Positions 1 to 9,368 of a stretch of DNA of 64,000 bases are shown here, one piece after another; position 1 is the stretch's first letter; every line of letters starts with the position of its first letter. Made by a program: the position numbers and the translations under genes. The DNA lies in the NCBI RefSeq assembly GCF_900115295.1, contig NZ_FOVZ01000003.1, positions 62,001-126,000 on the forward strand, in the 5' to 3' direction. This DNA comes from Sphingomonas sp. OK281 (GTDB taxonomy: Bacteria > Pseudomonadota > Alphaproteobacteria > Sphingomonadales > Sphingomonadaceae). The notes beneath the pieces are model-generated. The model had not been told where the DNA came from. It saw only the letters and a list, made by a program, of their open reading frames with translations, and did no database searches.

Positions 1-79
1 CCTTGAACACGACGTCACCTCTCCCGGAAAATACGGCCCCCTATATCGCAAGGACGCAGCGTGCGAGCAATATTACGAC

Positions 80-1216
80 CTAGGTTAGCGCGCCCGGACG
101 GTTCAAGGCGTCTTCGTACAGTGCGCGATAGCGAGCGATCATAACCGCTTCGTCGAATTCGGCCCGCGCCTTGGCCTGGTTCGCGGCGCCTACCGAGGCG
201 CGCAGAGCGGGATCGACAACCAGCGCCTGCAACGCATCACGCAGCCGGACCTCGTTGGCGATCTCGGTCACGAACGGCAAATTGTCGGGCGAGACCATCT
301 GCTTGATATCGCCGACCGGATAGCTCGCGATCGGCAGGCCCGCCGCCATCGCCTCGACCACCGAAATCGGAAACTGCTCGCTCCGCGACGACACCGCCAG
401 CATGTCGAAGTGACCGATATAGCGGTAGGGACGGTCGAGGAACCCGGGCAACACCAGCTTGTCCGCCATCCCCATCGCGGCCGCCGCTTGCAGGATATTG
501 GCGCGCTCCGGCCCCTCCCCGACTATCACCAGCCGTACTCGACCCGAAACGCCGCCGACCGCCCGCACCAGGGCGGTCAGGTCCTTCACGTCGCGCAAAC
601 CCGCGAGCGCACCGATCACGACTTCCCTGGCGTTGGGCGTAAAGCCCGGAATCGCCTTCGGCTCGGGTTTCGGCGCGTAATAGGCGGTGCCGATCCCGTT
701 GACGATCCGGTGGACCCGCTCGCGCGGCTGCTTCCACGTTTTCAGCGCGATGCCCTCCAGCACTTCGGACGGCACCGCGAGCGCATGCGCCGCACCCAGC
801 GCAAGCCGGCGATAGATGTTGCGCTCGATCTTCAACCCGCCCGCCTCGTCGGCGTTGAACCCGTCCTCGTGGTGCACGAGCGGCGGCGCGCCCTTCGCGA
901 ACGCCCGCCGCGCCATTGCCCCGTCGATCGCACCCCAGTTATACGTCAGCACCAGGTCGAACCGCCGCATATACTGCGCGATCGCCTCGTAGCGCTTGAC
1001 CGAGGGTTTGCCCGTCAGCGGCGGCGGGTTCTGCGCGATCTCGTAACGCACCCCCTTCGCGATCGAGTCCCGCGCGCTCAGGGCATCCGGTACGCCCGAC
1101 ACGATGGTATGCTTCGCCCGATCCCCAAAAGCATTCATCAACCGAACCGCCCGCGCCTCCTTGCCGCCCAGGTCGAAGGAGGAGTGGAGGTGGAGGATGT
1201 TGAGGGGTGCGGCCAT
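80..1216 (-). CDS. Glycosyltransferase family 4 protein
   Basis: Predicted 378-residue cytoplasmic or membrane-associated sugar transferase with the GT-B fold of the GT4 family. The N-terminal half opens with NILHLHSSFDLGGKEARA, the usual donor/acceptor entry loop. The C-terminal half carries the E-x7-E region (EQFPISVVEAMAAGLPI), which binds the nucleotide-sugar donor in this family. I chose the ATG at 1216 because the reading before it (about 20 residues) is basic and unlike the family. The substrate cannot be told from sequence; surface polysaccharide synthesis is the usual role. It stands alone, convergent with nothing and facing away from the secreted protein downstream. Confidence 0.85.
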   Translation of the reverse strand: MAAPLNILHLHSSFDLGGKEARAVRLMNAFGDRAKHTIVSGVPDALSARDSIAKGVRYEIAQNPPPLTGKPSVKRYEAIAQYMRRFDLVLTYNWGAIDGAMARRAFAKGAPPLVHHEDGFNADEAGGLKIERNIYRRLALGAAHALAVPSEVLEGIALKTWKQPRERVHRIVNGIGTAYYAPKPEPKAIPGFTPNAREVVIGALAGLRDVKDLTALVRAVGGVSGRVRLVIVGEGPERANILQAAAAMGMADKLVLPGFLDRPYRYIGHFDMLAVSSRSEQFPISVVEAMAAGLPIASYPVGDIKQMVSPDNLPFVTEIANEVRLRDALQALVVDPALRASVGAANQAKARAEFDEAVMIARYRALYEDALNRPGALT

Positions 1217-1418
1217 GGCCGACCGATGCCCTAAGTCGGCGTTGCGTTTCAAGCATGGGATATGAAGGCGCCACAATCCGGCGCGAAAGCGGATGCTCCA
1301 GTACGGAGGAGGTTACGCAATACTCCCGCGCCGCCCCTGATACCCTCTGCTCACCCCGTACGTCACCGACACGCTGTGACCGAACGGGACATTGCACTGA
1401 AAATTTCGGGGGAAATTT

Positions 1419-2372
1419 ATGAGATACGCAGGATTCATAGCAGGTCTGATCGCGTGCGTTGTCACGCCGGCACTTGCCCAAACCGAACCGGTCGCCGGGT
1501 CGATCCCGTCGACGACCACCTCGGCGCCATCGACATCCACCTTGGCACCGACCGCGCCCGCGGAGTTCCTCGTTGGTCCAATCGAGATCATCCAGGACGT
1601 CAACGGAACGCCGGTCAGGGTGGTGGCCAACGATTATTTTCAGGTGGTCGGCAAAGCCGACGGACTGCATCTGATTTCCAGGCTGGAACTGGACCTATCC
1701 GACCTTCAGCAGAAGTTTCCGTCGATTATCGGTGCCTTACCGTTGCCCAGCGATAATTGTGGTAGCTACAAACCGGACAATCTGATCGTCACGCTGCCCA
1801 CGCGCGAACTGCGTGCTGAAGGCGATCATGCGACCATGGCGATTGCCGGCAAGGTCGATGTCTGGAGCTGTTTCGAAAACCCCATTCCGAAGATCACGAT
1901 ACGGTGGAAGAAGAGGTTTGGAATTCCGTATCCTGTCCTCGAGCGGGCGCCGGGCGACCCGTTCAAGAACAAAAGCGCGTCCCAGCCTTTCGAAGCGACG
2001 CTGCCGATCTACTTCCGCAAGATGAACGACACATCGCTCGGCATCGTCACGGGAGTCCCCAACGTCAAACTCAAGGGCCAGTATGTCTTCATTACGAACG
2101 GCATTCTAAACCTCGCCAGGATCGACATCAACGAGGAAGCAAGGAAGGCCTTGAGCAAGGCGATCGCGCCGAACGACCTTATAAAGTCCATTCCGGATGA
2201 ATTCGTGGCGATGAACCCAACGATCCACGATGCGACGTTCTACGCCAAGGATGGGCTGCTGTCCGCCCGCGTCAACGCTAGCGCGATCATACCGCCAGCG
2301 AAGATTACCGAGTGGATTACGCTCATGATGACAAAGCCGACGCCGACGCCGGTTCCAACACCGGCTCCGTGA
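1419..2372 (+). CDS. Secreted hypothetical protein
   Basis: A 317-residue protein I do not recognise. Residues 1-21 are a clear Sec signal peptide ending in PALAQ. A low-complexity Ser/Thr/Pro stretch follows (about 28-46), then a roughly 250-residue folded region with two cysteines (one in DNCGSY, one in WSCFEN) that could pair in the periplasm. The tail is Pro/Thr rich (TPTPVPTPAP). A purine-rich GGGGGAAA lies just before the ATG. Base use is less GC-rich than the neighbours, with more Asn and Lys. Probably periplasmic or surface exposed; function unknown. Confidence 0.75.
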   Translation: MRYAGFIAGLIACVVTPALAQTEPVAGSIPSTTTSAPSTSTLAPTAPAEFLVGPIEIIQDVNGTPVRVVANDYFQVVGKADGLHLISRLELDLSDLQQKFPSIIGALPLPSDNCGSYKPDNLIVTLPTRELRAEGDHATMAIAGKVDVWSCFENPIPKITIRWKKRFGIPYPVLERAPGDPFKNKSASQPFEATLPIYFRKMNDTSLGIVTGVPNVKLKGQYVFITNGILNLARIDINEEARKALSKAIAPNDLIKSIPDEFVAMNPTIHDATFYAKDGLLSARVNASAIIPPAKITEWITLMMTKPTPTPVPTPAP

Positions 2373-2377
2373 TCGAA

Positions 2378-2408
2378 CCGCGGGAGTCGTCTCTGACGCC
2401 TCCCGCGG
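2378..2408. terminator. Hairpin between convergent genes
   Basis: A 9-base perfect stem (CCGCGGGAG against CTCCCGCGG) with a 13-base loop lies between the stop codons of the secreted protein and the GH130 gene. There is no T-run, so a bidirectional terminator or mRNA-stabilising hairpin is inferred from position only. Confidence 0.5.
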
Positions 2409-2417
2409 CTACGGACG

Positions 2418-3524
2418 TCAGGCGAACACATCCTTCGCCACATGCGTAATCCGGCACGCCAAGTCCGCTTCTCCACTCGCGACGACGTAGAAGTCGCCCG
2501 CGTCGGCGATACCGGTCGTGAAGACGACGTTGTCGAGGTACAGGCTGTCCTTCAGCGGCTCGGTCAGCACGGGGTTCGGCTCGAGCAACGGCTTGTGCTC
2601 GGTCGCTACCGTGATCGACGGATCGTCCCTGTCGAGGATCGACCAATAGGTGCGATAGATCCCGACCACGCCCGACGGCTCGACGCCATGCCACAAGGTC
2701 AGCCAGCCGCGATCGGTCAGGATCGGGGGCGCGCCGCCGCCCATCCGCGCGGTCGAGACGGTGGCGGCATGCGGCCGGATGCCGGGCTTGTCGTGCGGCT
2801 TCCAGTGCAACGCATCGGGCGAGCGCGACAGGTTGATCGACGGCCCGCTGCGCCATTCGCTGCCCGGTGGATACGCGAAATACAGGTCGCCGAGCGGCCG
2901 GGTCTGCGCCCAATACTGCCCGTCGATCAGGCCCTCGAAGATCAGCATGTCCTTGTTCTGGTGATCGAGCACGATGCCCTCGAGCTGCCAGTCGAGCGCG
3001 TCGGCGGAGGTGTACAGCGTCGTCGAGTGCCGCTCCGGGCTGACCGAGCAGGTGGTCATCAGATAGCGGTCGCCGACCTTCGAGATCCGCGCATCCTCGA
3101 CGCCGTAGCATTGGTACGACGTGCGCGGCGCGATCGCCTTGTCGTAATGGATCGCGACGACCGAGCGCCCCTCCGCGTCCAGCTCGACCGGGAGCAGCCA
3201 CGACAGCGACGTCAGCGCCATCACCTTCCAGCCGCCACCGGGGATCAGGAATTTACGCGGATCCTTGGTATCGACCATCTGCAACGGCCACGCATCGAGC
3301 AGATATGCACCGTCCTGCCAGCGGATCGCGTGGACGTTGCCGTTCTTGACCGGCTGCTTCAGCGCTTCGGCGACGCGCACCATCAGCAGCAGGTTGCCGT
3401 TCGCCAGCCGCGTCATCCCCGGGTTGAACGCACCGAGCACATAGGTCTCGGCGCCGACCTTTCCCGCCAGCGGCGAGCGCGACAGGTCGATGTCGGCGGG
3501 GGTGAAGACGAGCTGGTCGAACAT
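2418..3524 (-). CDS. GH130-type glycosidase/phosphorylase
   Basis: A 368-residue member of the five-bladed beta-propeller family that includes mannoside phosphorylases and hydrolases (GH130, PF04041). Supporting features are the repeated blade motifs, a glycosidase-like YLMTTCSVSPERHSTTLYTS segment, and GGGAPPILTDRGWLTLWHGVE near residue 260, the typical inorganic-phosphate/active-site side of the propeller. There is no signal peptide, so it is cytoplasmic. The ATG has a strong AGGAGG five bases upstream. Phosphorolysis of a beta-mannoside is the best guess; the exact substrate is unknown. Confidence 0.8.
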   Translation of the reverse strand: MFDQLVFTPADIDLSRSPLAGKVGAETYVLGAFNPGMTRLANGNLLLMVRVAEALKQPVKNGNVHAIRWQDGAYLLDAWPLQMVDTKDPRKFLIPGGGWKVMALTSLSWLLPVELDAEGRSVVAIHYDKAIAPRTSYQCYGVEDARISKVGDRYLMTTCSVSPERHSTTLYTSADALDWQLEGIVLDHQNKDMLIFEGLIDGQYWAQTRPLGDLYFAYPPGSEWRSGPSINLSRSPDALHWKPHDKPGIRPHAATVSTARMGGGAPPILTDRGWLTLWHGVEPSGVVGIYRTYWSILDRDDPSITVATEHKPLLEPNPVLTEPLKDSLYLDNVVFTTGIADAGDFYVVASGEADLACRITHVAKDVFA

Positions 3525-3560
3525 GGAAGCCTCCTAAGTGGTTACCTCAGCGCTCTGGCT

Positions 3561-3640
3561 GTTCCCCCGCGAAGGCAGGGGCCCAGGAGCCACAAACGCC
3601 GTTCCCAGTGACCCTGGGCTCCCGCCTTCGCGGGGGAACA
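3561..3640. repeat. GC-rich palindromic repeat, family B
   Basis: Inverted copies of a GTTCCCCCGCGAAGGC type arm flank a central segment of about 35 bases. The arms match those at 25297, 44759 and 47634. It lies between the SDR stop and the start of the GH130 gene. Confidence 0.8.
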
Positions 3641-3647
3641 GAAGGGA

Positions 3648-4406
3648 TTACTCCCCCTCGAGCGCCCGCGGGACGATCACGATCTGCTGGATCACGGTCC
3701 GGGTCGGCTGCGTCAGCACGAACTCCACCCCGACCGCGATGTCCTCGGCGCGCAGCATCTGCTCCGCCTCGATCATCTGGCGCTGCTTCTCGTCGGGTAC
3801 GTCGGGATACTGCATGTTCGACCCGACCTTGCCCGGCTCGACCAGCGATACCTTGACCCCCTTCGGCCCCAGCTCGCGCCGCAACGCCTCCGAGAAGCCG
3901 GCGATCCCGGACTTCACCCCGGCATACACCGTCGAGCTCGGCCCGAGGATATGCGCGCTCAGCGAGCCGATGATGACGATGTCGCTGATCGGCTTCATGC
4001 GGTGAGCGGCGTGATGCGCGCTCAGCAGATAGGCGGTAAAGTCGACCGCGATCGCATAGCGGAGTTCGTCCTCGCTCATCTGCGTCAGGCCGCCCGCCGC
4101 GACCGCGGCGTTGATCACGGTGATGTCGAACCCGCCGAGATACGCTTCGCCCGCGTCGAAGAACGCGCGAACCTTGTCGGGATCGGCCAGTTCGGTGACC
4201 ATCCCGTCGCCCTCGCCGACTTCGCGGATACGCGCCAGCGCGTCCTGCAGATACCGTTCGTCGCGCCCGCAGATATAGACCTTGGCGCCCTCGGCCGCGA
4301 GCAGCACCGCGATCGCCCGGCCGATCCCGGTGGTCCCCCCGGTAATGATCGCGCGGCGGCCCTTGAGCGGGCGAACGGTCGTGTGGGCGTCGGAGAGTTC
4401 GGTCAT
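3648..4406 (-). CDS. SDR family oxidoreductase
   Basis: A short-chain dehydrogenase of 252 residues counted from the ATG at 4406; an upstream in-frame TTG would add one residue. The Rossmann motif GGTTGIGRA lies near residue 23 and the catalytic Ser/Tyr/Lys are in GSLSAH (about 148-150), Y161 and K165. The structural NNAG motif is replaced by NAAVA, a common variant. These features place it among the classical NAD(P)(H)-dependent SDRs acting on small alcohols or ketones. The substrate is unknown. The gene upstream on the same strand is an alpha/beta hydrolase 53 bases away, so the two may be co-transcribed. Confidence 0.88.
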   Translation of the reverse strand: MTELSDAHTTVRPLKGRRAIITGGTTGIGRAIAVLLAAEGAKVYICGRDERYLQDALARIREVGEGDGMVTELADPDKVRAFFDAGEAYLGGFDITVINAAVAAGGLTQMSEDELRYAIAVDFTAYLLSAHHAAHRMKPISDIVIIGSLSAHILGPSSTVYAGVKSGIAGFSEALRRELGPKGVKVSLVEPGKVGSNMQYPDVPDEKQRQMIEAEQMLRAEDIAVGVEFVLTQPTRTVIQQIVIVPRALEGE

Positions 4407-4459
4407 CAAGTATCCCGGCTTGTCAGCAGATTGGCGGCGAAACGCTCGCCGCCATCCCT

Positions 4460-5341
4460 CTAAGCGCGGATCGCGGCCCCCTCAAGCGCGCCCGCCAGCA
4501 ACCGGTCGATCGGCTCCTGCAGCATCGTCTCGCTCAGCGTCGGCGCGTGGCCGACGCCCGGCACCGTCACGAGTTCAGCCCGATCGAGCGATGCCGCCAT
4601 CCGCTCCGCCGTCGCCGCCGACAGCAGGTCGGACCGTCCACCTCGCACGATCAGCGTCGGCACGTCGCGGAGCGAGGCCAGCGCCTGCCACATGTCCGGC
4701 CCCGCCTCGTTCCCCGGCACGCGGAACGGCTCGGCGATCTTCAGATCATAGTCCAGCACAATGCGCCCCGAACTGTTGAGCCGGTACAGCCGCTTGGCCA
4801 TCGCCAGCCAATCCTCGATCTGCCAGTCGGGATAGACGTCGGCGTTGTTCTCGGAGACGCAGCGCGCGGCATGCATCCAGGTCGGGAACACGCTCGCCTT
4901 GCCGACATACCCTCGGATACGCGACAGACCTTGCGCGTCGATCTCCGGGCCCACGTCGTTCAGCAACGCCGCCATCATTCGGCCGCGCGACGGTCCCGCC
5001 ATCAGCATCGCGACGATACCCCCGAGCGACGTGCCGAACGCGATATACCGATCGATACCGAGTTCGGTCAGCAACGCCTCGACGTCCTGCACGTACGTCA
5101 GCGGGACATACGACATCGGATCCTTCGCATACGCGCTCTCGCCGCGTCCGCGAAAGTCTATGGCGATCAGGCGCCAGCGCCCGGCCAACCGCGCCGCCAG
5201 CGCATCGAAATCGCGCGCGTTGCGCGTGAGCCCTGCCATGCAGATGATCGGCGGCTGGCCTTCCTTGCCCCCCGGATAGTCCCTTGCGTGCAGTCTCAGC
5301 CCGTCGTTGGACCACCAATAGAGGTTTTCATAAGCGGCCAT
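4460..5341 (-). CDS. Alpha/beta hydrolase
   Basis: A 293-residue alpha/beta hydrolase fold protein. It shows the HG-like oxyanion strand (PPIICMAGLTRNARDFD), the nucleophile elbow GTSLGG (Ser), an acid-bearing loop (GGRSDLLSA) and the catalytic His in PGVGHAP. I chose the ATG at 5341 because AAGGA precedes it; the longer reading would run into the divergent selO start. It resembles esterases/haloperoxidase-like hydrolases. Substrate unknown. It probably shares a promoter region of under 40 bases with selO. Confidence 0.85.
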   Translation of the reverse strand: MAAYENLYWWSNDGLRLHARDYPGGKEGQPPIICMAGLTRNARDFDALAARLAGRWRLIAIDFRGRGESAYAKDPMSYVPLTYVQDVEALLTELGIDRYIAFGTSLGGIVAMLMAGPSRGRMMAALLNDVGPEIDAQGLSRIRGYVGKASVFPTWMHAARCVSENNADVYPDWQIEDWLAMAKRLYRLNSSGRIVLDYDLKIAEPFRVPGNEAGPDMWQALASLRDVPTLIVRGGRSDLLSAATAERMAASLDRAELVTVPGVGHAPTLSETMLQEPIDRLLAGALEGAAIRA

Positions 5342-5378
5342 GGTTGCGTCCTTCGGGTAACGGCCACCATATCGCCGC

Positions 5379-6740
5379 ATGCCTATCGACCCGCAAGCCT
5401 ATCACCCCGAAGCAAAGCTCCTCGACCTCGGCGACGGCTTCTTCGATCCCGTCGCGCCCGCCGACTTCCCCGAGACGCGAACCCGCTTCCGCAACGACCG
5501 CGCCGCGGCTCAGGTCGGCCTCGACACGTTGACGGATGACGAATGGACGCGTCATCTCGGCCGGTTCGAGCCCCTCCCCGGCACGCTCCCCCAGCCGCTC
5601 GCGCTGCGCTATCACGGTCATCAGTTCCGCAACTACAATCCCGATCTCGGCGACGGTCGCGGCTTCACCTTCGCGCAGATGCGCGACGACCGGAGCCGCC
5701 TGATGGACCTCGGTACCAAGGGATCGGGCCAGACCCCGTGGAGCCGTGCGGGCGACGGTCGCCTCACGCTCAAGGGCGGCATGCGCGAGATACTCGCCAC
5801 CGAGATGCTCGAGGCGCTCAACGTTCCGACCTCGCGGACGCTGTCGCTGATCGAAACCGGTGAGGAATTGCAGCGCGGCGACGAGCCCAGTCCGACCCGC
5901 TCCGCGGTCCTCGTCCGCCTCAACCACAGCCACGTCCGCATCGGCAGCTTCCAGCGCCTCGCCTACCACCGCGACGAAGCGGGATTGCGCAAGCTCGTCG
6001 GCTACACGCTGCGCAACCTCTACGACGAGGACAGCGACGATCCGGTCCGCCTGCTCGACCTCGTCGTCGGCCGCACCGCAAGGCTGGCCGCACGCTACAT
6101 GGCGGCGGGCTTCGTCCACGGCGTTCTCAATTCCGACAACATCAACGTCACCGGTGAGAGCTTCGACTACGGCCCGTGGCGGTTCGCCCCGACCTGGGAC
6201 CCCGCGTTCACCGCCGCCTATTTCGACCATCAGGGCCTCTACGCGTTCGGCCGCCAGCCCGAGGCAATCCACTGGGACGTGATGCAACTCGCCGTCGCGC
6301 TTCGCCAGATCGCAGAGAGCGATCCACTGGTCGCCGCGCTCGACCAGTTCGGTCCGCGCTATCAACCCGAGGTCACGCAGGCGATCCTCTGGCGCCTCGG
6401 CGTCCGTCCCCGCGATCCGGACACCGACCGCGACCTCGTCCAGGCCACCGAACGCGCGCTGCGCACCTCAGGGGTGGGCATCGACCGTTTCTTCTTCGAC
6501 GCGTTCGGTGGCGACCTGCCCGAAGCCTACGCCGAACCCTGGACCGAGGTTCGCACCGCGCTCGCCGCCTACGAACCCCGGAAAGACCGCTCGCACCCGT
6601 ACTGGGCGGGCGAGCCCTGCAGCATGCTGATCGACGAGGTGGAGGCGATCTGGGCACCGATCGCCGAGGACGACGACTGGATGCTGCTCAATGCCAAGGT
6701 CGCTGCGATCCGCACGATGGGCGAAGCACTAGCCCAGTAA
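5379..6740 (+). CDS. selO: Protein adenylyltransferase SelO (UPF0061/YdiU)
   Basis: A 453-residue pseudokinase-fold enzyme. Characterised SelO members transfer AMP from ATP to Ser/Thr/Tyr of redox-related proteins, using an inverted nucleotide pose. Diagnostic stretches are LALRYHGHQFRNYNPDLGDGR, LDLGTKGSGQTPWSRAGDGR (the Lys/Gly-rich nucleotide site), GFVHGVLNSDN and SFDYGPWRFAPTWD (metal-binding Asn and Asp). It is slightly shorter than the roughly 480 residues of E. coli YdiU, and no C-terminal Sec or Cys motif is visible. It is divergent from the alpha/beta hydrolase. Confidence 0.93.
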   Translation: MPIDPQAYHPEAKLLDLGDGFFDPVAPADFPETRTRFRNDRAAAQVGLDTLTDDEWTRHLGRFEPLPGTLPQPLALRYHGHQFRNYNPDLGDGRGFTFAQMRDDRSRLMDLGTKGSGQTPWSRAGDGRLTLKGGMREILATEMLEALNVPTSRTLSLIETGEELQRGDEPSPTRSAVLVRLNHSHVRIGSFQRLAYHRDEAGLRKLVGYTLRNLYDEDSDDPVRLLDLVVGRTARLAARYMAAGFVHGVLNSDNINVTGESFDYGPWRFAPTWDPAFTAAYFDHQGLYAFGRQPEAIHWDVMQLAVALRQIAESDPLVAALDQFGPRYQPEVTQAILWRLGVRPRDPDTDRDLVQATERALRTSGVGIDRFFFDAFGGDLPEAYAEPWTEVRTALAAYEPRKDRSHPYWAGEPCSMLIDEVEAIWAPIAEDDDWMLLNAKVAAIRTMGEALAQ

Positions 6741-6743
6741 TTT

Positions 6744-6854
6744 CTCCCCTCCCTGGAAGGGAGGGGTTGGGGGTGGGTAGGTCAGCTCGAGCCGCGAGCG
6801 TCTGAACTCATCGAAGCCGACCCACCCCCGACCCCTCCCTTCCAGGGAGGGGGG
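6744..6854. repeat. GC-rich palindromic repeat, family A
   Basis: The arms CTCCCTGGAAGGGAGGGG and its inverted partner enclose a GGGGGTGGGT/ACCCACCCCC inner pair and a central unique segment. The same layout recurs at 14206 and 31984. It follows the selO stop directly. Confidence 0.85.
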
Positions 6855-6911
6855 AAGAAGACGGCGCATCCCCCAGTGGAAACTCACCGCGAATCAAGGC
6901 AAGAGCCGCAG

Positions 6912-8321
6912 ATGTCCGAGATCATCTCCTACGAACCGGCCACCGGCGCGATTCTCTGGCGTCAACCAATCGGCGACGTCGATGCCGAAGTCGCCTGCGC
7001 GCGTGCCGGGTGGTCGAGCTGGGCATCGAAACCGCTCGCCTTCCGGATCGAGACGATGCGGCGCTTCGCCAACATCGTCCGACAGCGCAACGATGCTTTC
7101 ACCGACCTGATCGCGCGCGAGACCGGCAAGCCGATCTGGGAAGCGCGCGGCGAAGTCGAGACCGTCATCGCCAAGGTCGACATCTCGGTCAGCGCCTATG
7201 CCGATCGCACCGCGCAGCGTCGCCTGGAGGCGACGATGGGCTCGCGCATCGCCGTCCGGCACAAGCCGCACGGCGTGCTCGCGGTGCTCGGGCCGTACAA
7301 TTTCCCCGCGCATTTGCCCAACGGCCACATCGTCCCGGCGCTGATCGCGGGCAACGCGGTGGTCTTCAAGCCGTCTGAAAAGACCCCTGCGGTCGGCGCG
7401 TTCCTGGTCGAATGTTTCCGTGCCGCCGGGGTACCGTCGGAATGCATCCGCCTCGTCATCGGCGGCCCCGACGAAGGCAAGGCACTCGCCGCGCATCCCG
7501 ATATCGACGGGCTGCTGTTCACCGGCTCGGCCAGCACCGGACTCGCGCTGAACCGCGCGTTCGCCGACAAGCCGGAAAAGATCCTTGCGCTCGAGATGGG
7601 CGGCAACAACCCGATCGTGGTCTGGGACACGCCCGACCTGCACACCGCGGCGATCCTGATCATCCAGTCCGCCTTCACCACCGCCGGCCAGCGCTGCACC
7701 GCGGCCCGTCGGCTGATCGTCGACACCAAGCTCTACGACCCGCTGATCGCGACCGTGGACAAGATGGTCGGCAGGATCATCGTCGGTGAACCGCACGCCA
7801 ACCCCGCCCCGTTCATGGGCCCGGTGATCGACAACCAAGCGGCCGAGCAGTTGACCGAGAGCTTCCTCGAACTGCTCAAGCGCGGCGGCCGCCCAATCCG
7901 CCATCTCGAACGCCCGGTCGCGGACCTGCCGTTCCTGAAACCCGCGCTGATCGACGTCACGGACATCGCCGACCGCCCCGATATCGAGCTGTTCGGGCCG
8001 ATCCTCCAGATCGTTCGCGTCGACGATTTCGACGCCGCGATCGCCGAGGCGAACAACACGCGCTACGGCCTGTCCGCGTCGTTGATCAGCCAGACGCCAG
8101 CGCTGTACGACCGGTTCTGGGCAAACATCCGCGCCGGCATTGTCAATTGGAACAAGCCGACCAACGGCGCCTCGTCGGGCGCTCCGTTCGGCGGCATCGG
8201 CTGGTCGGGCAACCACCGTCCGAGCGCCTATTATGCGGCCGATTATTGCGCCTACCCGGTCGTCAGCAGCGAATCCGAAAGCGCGCGTGCGTCCATCGGC
8301 ATTGGCCTCGCCGACGGCTGA
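6912..8321 (+). CDS. astD: Succinylglutamate-semialdehyde dehydrogenase
   Basis: An NAD-dependent aldehyde dehydrogenase of 469 residues that best fits AstD, the fourth step of arginine/ornithine succinyltransferase catabolism (succinylglutamate semialdehyde to succinylglutamate). The catalytic Cys is in TTAGQRCTAARR, the general-base Glu in LALEMGGNNP, and cofactor binding in FTGSASTGLAL. The ATG at 6912 begins MSEIISYEP, the expected N-terminus; 12 upstream in-frame codons are rejected. No other ast gene is in the window, so the pathway cannot be confirmed from context. Confidence 0.88.
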   Translation: MSEIISYEPATGAILWRQPIGDVDAEVACARAGWSSWASKPLAFRIETMRRFANIVRQRNDAFTDLIARETGKPIWEARGEVETVIAKVDISVSAYADRTAQRRLEATMGSRIAVRHKPHGVLAVLGPYNFPAHLPNGHIVPALIAGNAVVFKPSEKTPAVGAFLVECFRAAGVPSECIRLVIGGPDEGKALAAHPDIDGLLFTGSASTGLALNRAFADKPEKILALEMGGNNPIVVWDTPDLHTAAILIIQSAFTTAGQRCTAARRLIVDTKLYDPLIATVDKMVGRIIVGEPHANPAPFMGPVIDNQAAEQLTESFLELLKRGGRPIRHLERPVADLPFLKPALIDVTDIADRPDIELFGPILQIVRVDDFDAAIAEANNTRYGLSASLISQTPALYDRFWANIRAGIVNWNKPTNGASSGAPFGGIGWSGNHRPSAYYAADYCAYPVVSSESESARASIGIGLADG

Positions 8322-8380
8322 CCGCGAAATCGGCATGGTCGCCCCAAGTTGTCGATTGCAGGCTTGGCCAAAGCACCCCC

Positions 8381-8476
8381 CGTCATTCCCGCGCAGGCGG
8401 GAACCCATACTGGCCGGCCTTGCAGCAGGATTGCATGCGCTCGACGATATGGGTCCCCGCCTCCGCGGGGATGACG
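8381..8476. repeat. GC-rich palindromic repeat, family B variant
   Basis: CGTCATTCCCGCGCAGGCGG at the left is mirrored by CCGCGGGGATGACG at the right; a close copy lies at 47494. It fills most of the 255-base gap between astD and cobA. No promoter could be picked out in the remainder. Confidence 0.8.
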
Positions 8477-8576
8477 AAGGGTGGGACGACCCCATCCGTC
8501 GCGCAAAAGCAATCCTACCTCCCGCCAAAGCATCATTCGGTTGCAGCGCAGCGCCCATCCGCCCATCTCCGGTCGC

Positions 8577-9368
8577 ATGGCAAGCCTCCTAGACCCCACC
8601 GCCCGCGGGCGCGTCATACTCGTCGGGGCGGGGCCGGGCGATCCCGGGCTCCTCACCGTCCGCGCGGTCGAGGCGCTGAAGACCGCCGACGTCGTCGTAC
8701 ATGACGGGCTGATCGACCCGCGCGTGCTCGACATCGCGCCGCCGGAAGCGCAGCGCATTTCGGTCGCCAAGCAGCGCGCGCGCCACACGCTGCCGCAGGA
8801 GGCGATCAACGCGCTGATCATCGCGCACGTGAAGACCGGCGCGATCGTCATCCGGCTCAAGGGCGGCGACCCGTTCGTGTTCGGTCGCGGCGGCGAGGAG
8901 GTCGAGGCGGTTCGCGCTGCGGGTCTCCCCGTCGAAGTGATTCCTGGCGTCTCGGCCGCACTCGGTTGCGCTGCTGAGGCGATGCTGCCGTTGACGCACC
9001 GCGATCATTCGAGCGCGGTCAGCTTCGTCGCGGGCCAGTGCAAGGGTTTGACCGAGCAGGACTGGTCCGGGCTTGCCGGCCAGGGCCGCACGCTCGTGAT
9101 CTACATGGGCGTCGCCACGGCGACCGAGATTGCCGACAAGCTGATGGCCGACGGCGTCGCGCCCGACATGCCCGTCGCCGTGCTCGAACGCGGCACGCTA
9201 CAAGGTAGCCGCGCGATCCGCACGTTGCTTGCCGATCTCGGCCCGATGGTGACGCGCGAGGCGGTCAAGAGCCCCGCGATCATCGTCGTCGGCGAAGTCG
9301 TCGAACTCTCCGACGCCGAAGACAAACTCGCCCGCTGGGCCCGCGTAGCAGAGGACGCCGCCGCATGA
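8577..9368 (+). CDS. cobA: Uroporphyrinogen-III C-methyltransferase
   Basis: A 263-residue SAM-dependent methyltransferase that converts uroporphyrinogen III to precorrin-2, the entry to siroheme and cobalamin. The family signature VILVGAGPGDPGLLTVRA is at the N-terminus (about 13-30), followed by VRLKGGDPFVFGRGGEE type residues and EVIPGVSAALG. It lacks the dehydrogenase/ferrochelatase part of full CysG. It is the first gene of the sulfite reduction operon, which fits siroheme supply for the hemoprotein two genes downstream. Its stop overlaps the DUF2849 start by 4 bases. Confidence 0.93.
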   Translation: MASLLDPTARGRVILVGAGPGDPGLLTVRAVEALKTADVVVHDGLIDPRVLDIAPPEAQRISVAKQRARHTLPQEAINALIIAHVKTGAIVIRLKGGDPFVFGRGGEEVEAVRAAGLPVEVIPGVSAALGCAAEAMLPLTHRDHSSAVSFVAGQCKGLTEQDWSGLAGQGRTLVIYMGVATATEIADKLMADGVAPDMPVAVLERGTLQGSRAIRTLLADLGPMVTREAVKSPAIIVVGEVVELSDAEDKLARWARVAEDAAA

